Shown: piece by piece, positions 4,883 to 6,908 of the stretch | Numbering within the stretch: the stretch's first letter is position 1 | How the letters are laid out: each line of letters begins with the position of its first letter | From: Akkermansiaceae bacterium | GTDB lineage: Bacteria > Verrucomicrobiota > Verrucomicrobiia > Verrucomicrobiales > Akkermansiaceae | NCBI GenBank assembly: GCA_028293225.1 | Contig: JAQGPE010000047.1 | Location: 1 to 6,908, forward strand | Length of the DNA stretch: 6,908 nucleotides | Reading direction: 5' to 3' | Position numbers and translations under genes: made by a program | The notes under the pieces: model-generated | Seen by the model: only the letters and a program-made list of their open reading frames with translations | Database searches by the model: none | Told to the model about the DNA's origin: nothing

Positions 4883-6908
4883 TCAGTTCGGAGTGAAGTT
4901 CTTCACGGCCCCGAAGAGATCGCGGGCGAGGTGGGAAAGTGACCCGGCCGCGGCGGCTTCGGAGTTGAAATATCCCATCGCGGAAAGCAGAGCTTCGACG
5001 TCCTTGAAGTCCTTCGTGGCGTCCTGCTGGCCGGTGACGGCATCGGGAATATCCTTGATGGCGGCTCCAAGCTGTTTCGTTCCAGAGATGATGTCGCCCT
5101 CCTGGTGGTATTCCCCGGCGGCGGCAAAGATCGCGGCCTCCAGATTGTTGCCCAGCACGGGGATGCCCTGAAGCGGGCCGGTGGCGGCGGAGAGCAGGAG
5201 GCGCTTCGGGCTCCAGTTCTTCTCATCGAAGACCTCGTCATCATCGTCGCTCTTCGCGTCCCGGATGGCCGCGCGGAGGATGGCGGCGCCCATGCCGCCG
5301 ATGCCCCATGTGACCGCCAGAACTCGGAGCTTTTCGGCCATCGGCCGGTCCGCCACCGCCCATGCCGAGAGCGCCATCTTCTGGCGCGCTTCAGAGGCGA
5401 ATGCCCACGTCAGCTTTGCGAGCGGGCTCGTGTTGAGGTTCTCATAGATCGAGCGCTGCGAGGCCTTCACCGGCTGGGCGACCCGGTCCGTTGACCGCTC
5501 GGCCGCGGCGTGCGCCCACGCTTCCTTCTCTGCCTGAGAGAGGTTCTCCGGAGCGTTCTTCAGCTGGTAGTCGTAGACCATGGCGTAGGTCCCGGCGGTG
5601 AAGAGAGCGTCGGCGCCGCCGATGAGCTGCCCAAGTTTGCTGGTGGCGTAGGTCAACCGAGACGGCTTCAAGCCTTCGAGCCCGGCCATTGCCTGGCGAA
5701 CCAGCGGTGGCATTTCGTGCATGCGGCGCTGGATGTATTCCGAGTGCATTGCCGTGCCCCAGTTCAACTGGCCGGTGAGGAGCTTCCCGAGGCGCACCGC
5801 GTAGGCTCCCGCCGGCATCTCGGCCAGAGCGGATCCAAGCTGAAGTGACTGGATCACCAGCACCGAGGCCCGGCCGACCAGGGCGACGGAAGCCGCGTGG
5901 TTCACGAGCCGCCCAAGGATGCTGTTGAAGGCAAGCTGGCTGGCCGCGTCCTTCGTTCCGCCCTGGGCGAAGTACTCAAGCCACTTCCCCAGAACCTTCG
6001 AAGCCTCCTCTCCACCCTTCTCCTCGATGCTGTTGCGGACGTCGCGGTTGTTCAGGAGCGCCGCGGTGTCCGTGCTGACTTTCGCGAAGGCCATCCAGTG
6101 CTCCATCTGCATCGTGTGCCGGATGTAGGTCTGGAGGCTGTCCCGGAATTCCGGCTCGGCGACGCTTATGCCGCGAGTCCGGAGCGCGCCGGGCGTGGAT
6201 GAGGTGGCGCTGATGGCCGCGCCGGTGACCGGATCGTTCATTTCCCCGCTGCTCACCTTCTGGGGTGTGACGGTGAGCGGCGAATACAGGGCGTTCTGCG
6301 GCAGATCCACGCCATAGAGGTCGCGATAGATAGGATTCAGGCGGGCATACTCGGAAGTGTATTGCTCGGTCAGGTAGCCGCGCAGAGCCTTCGCTTCCGG
6401 CGAGAGCTGGGCTTCGATCTGATCGACGAAAGCTTGGGTGTAGTGCCACTTCGTTGATGGCGTTCCTTCCATGTGCCGTTTCCCGTCCGGCTGCCGCCAC
6501 ATCATCGTCGCCTGGATCGCCTCGGCGGGTGTCAGCTTCATCTTCCCGCCGTTGGCGTCGGCGGTGATGCTGCGTTTGCTGGTCAGTTCGTAGCGGAGCA
6601 CGTCGCCGCGGTATTCACTGCCCGCCTGCTGGGTGAAGAAATCCCGGAGTCCGGTCATCTTCGCATTCACGGCGTCAGTCTTCACGTTCCCAGCCTTGTC
6701 GATGGCGGCGACGATCGCGTTGCCCTCCTTGGACTCGCGGCCGAAAGCGAAGTGCATCACCTGCTCAAAGCCGGAGAGAGACAGCAGCGCGCCGCGGAAC
6801 TTGCCGCCAAGCCCGGTGTCCTTCTCCATCTTGTCCAGGCGCTCGTTGTAGCCCCCTTCCTTGCCGGTGTCGGCGCGCAGGGACTTCCGGGCAATCTCTC
6901 GGTCTTCC
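4883..6908 (-). CDS. Large phage polyvalent / internal-virion-type protein, C-terminal part (5' end outside window)
   Basis: The reading frame stays open to the window edge: 26 further codons precede the first internal ATG (at 6829), so 674 residues are visible and the true start lies upstream. I see no catalytic motif. Numbered from the Met at 6829, residues 105-190 hold a helical stretch with YRDLYGVDLPQNALYSP, of a type I associate with very large podophage proteins. Residues 300-350 are Ala/Leu-rich and mildly hydrophobic. Residues 405-490 contain ADALFTAGTYAMVYDYQLK and SPLAKLTWAFASEARQKM. A possible membrane helix lies at 502-522, followed by an acidic patch (SDDDDEVFDE) and TGPLQGIPVLG. 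This resembles the conserved C-terminal region of 'large polyvalent protein' or PLxRFG-type phage proteins, which can be injected with the genome. It sits directly before the tail fibre, where T7 has its internal virion protein gp16. The family call is from memory of sequence style; the exact function is unknown. Confidence 0.7.
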   Translation of the reverse strand, partial: EDREIARKSLRADTGKEGGYNERLDKMEKDTGLGGKFRGALLSLSGFEQVMHFAFGRESKEGNAIVAAIDKAGNVKTDAVNAKMTGLRDFFTQQAGSEYRGDVLRYELTSKRSITADANGGKMKLTPAEAIQATMMWRQPDGKRHMEGTPSTKWHYTQAFVDQIEAQLSPEAKALRGYLTEQYTSEYARLNPIYRDLYGVDLPQNALYSPLTVTPQKVSSGEMNDPVTGAAISATSSTPGALRTRGISVAEPEFRDSLQTYIRHTMQMEHWMAFAKVSTDTAALLNNRDVRNSIEEKGGEEASKVLGKWLEYFAQGGTKDAASQLAFNSILGRLVNHAASVALVGRASVLVIQSLQLGSALAEMPAGAYAVRLGKLLTGQLNWGTAMHSEYIQRRMHEMPPLVRQAMAGLEGLKPSRLTYATSKLGQLIGGADALFTAGTYAMVYDYQLKNAPENLSQAEKEAWAHAAAERSTDRVAQPVKASQRSIYENLNTSPLAKLTWAFASEARQKMALSAWAVADRPMAEKLRVLAVTWGIGGMGAAILRAAIRDAKSDDDDEVFDEKNWSPKRLLLSAATGPLQGIPVLGNNLEAAIFAAAGEYHQEGDIISGTKQLGAAIKDIPDAVTGQQDATKDFKDVEALLSAMGYFNSEAAAAGSLSHLARDLFGAVKNFTPN

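Noticed and set aside
1..6908. CRISPR arrays, tRNAs, insertion sequences
   Set aside because: I saw no regularly spaced repeats, cloverleaf-like sequence, transposase motifs or terminal inverted repeats.

Overview
This window is a GC-rich piece of a tailed-phage or prophage genome. Every gene I can support lies on the minus strand, so the module reads from 6908 down to 1. Three things point to a podovirus-like (T7-style) late region: a very large virion/polyvalent protein, then a fibre whose N-terminus resembles the T7 tail-fibre adaptor, then small lysis-type genes. A lipobox peptide and a Sec signal peptide suggest a diderm (Gram-negative type) host. GH75-like hydrolases are, to my recollection, common in Verrucomicrobiota, but the sequence alone does not fix the host.

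Layout in transcription order. 6908-4883: C-terminal 674 residues of a large phage protein whose start lies outside the window. 4820-2712: a 702-residue tail fibre/spike with a T7-fibre-like head, an Ala/Ser-rich stalk, an SGNH esterase domain that appears split by an inserted beta-rich module, and a C-terminal beta domain. 2708-1431: a second fibre-like protein of 425 residues that starts with a convincing Sec signal peptide. 1382-1221: a 53-residue lipoprotein. 1172-648: a 174-residue protein resembling GH75 chitosanases, the candidate endolysin. 641-252: a 129-residue membrane-anchored coiled-coil protein, a holin or spanin candidate. 251-1: a trailer with short hairpins and a probable intrinsic terminator at 39-58.

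How the parts may work together. The large protein and the SGNH fibre would handle virion structure/DNA entry and surface recognition with deacetylation. The last three genes look like a compact lysis cassette: wall hydrolase, membrane protein and outer-membrane lipoprotein. Genes are tightly packed (gaps of 3-62 bases) and none of the five visible starts has a recognisable Shine-Dalgarno sequence.

The most interesting points are the GH75-like enzyme in the endolysin position, the domain inserted inside the SGNH fold, the signal peptide on a fibre-like protein, and a short coding-quality stretch just past the stop of the last gene, in the -1 frame.
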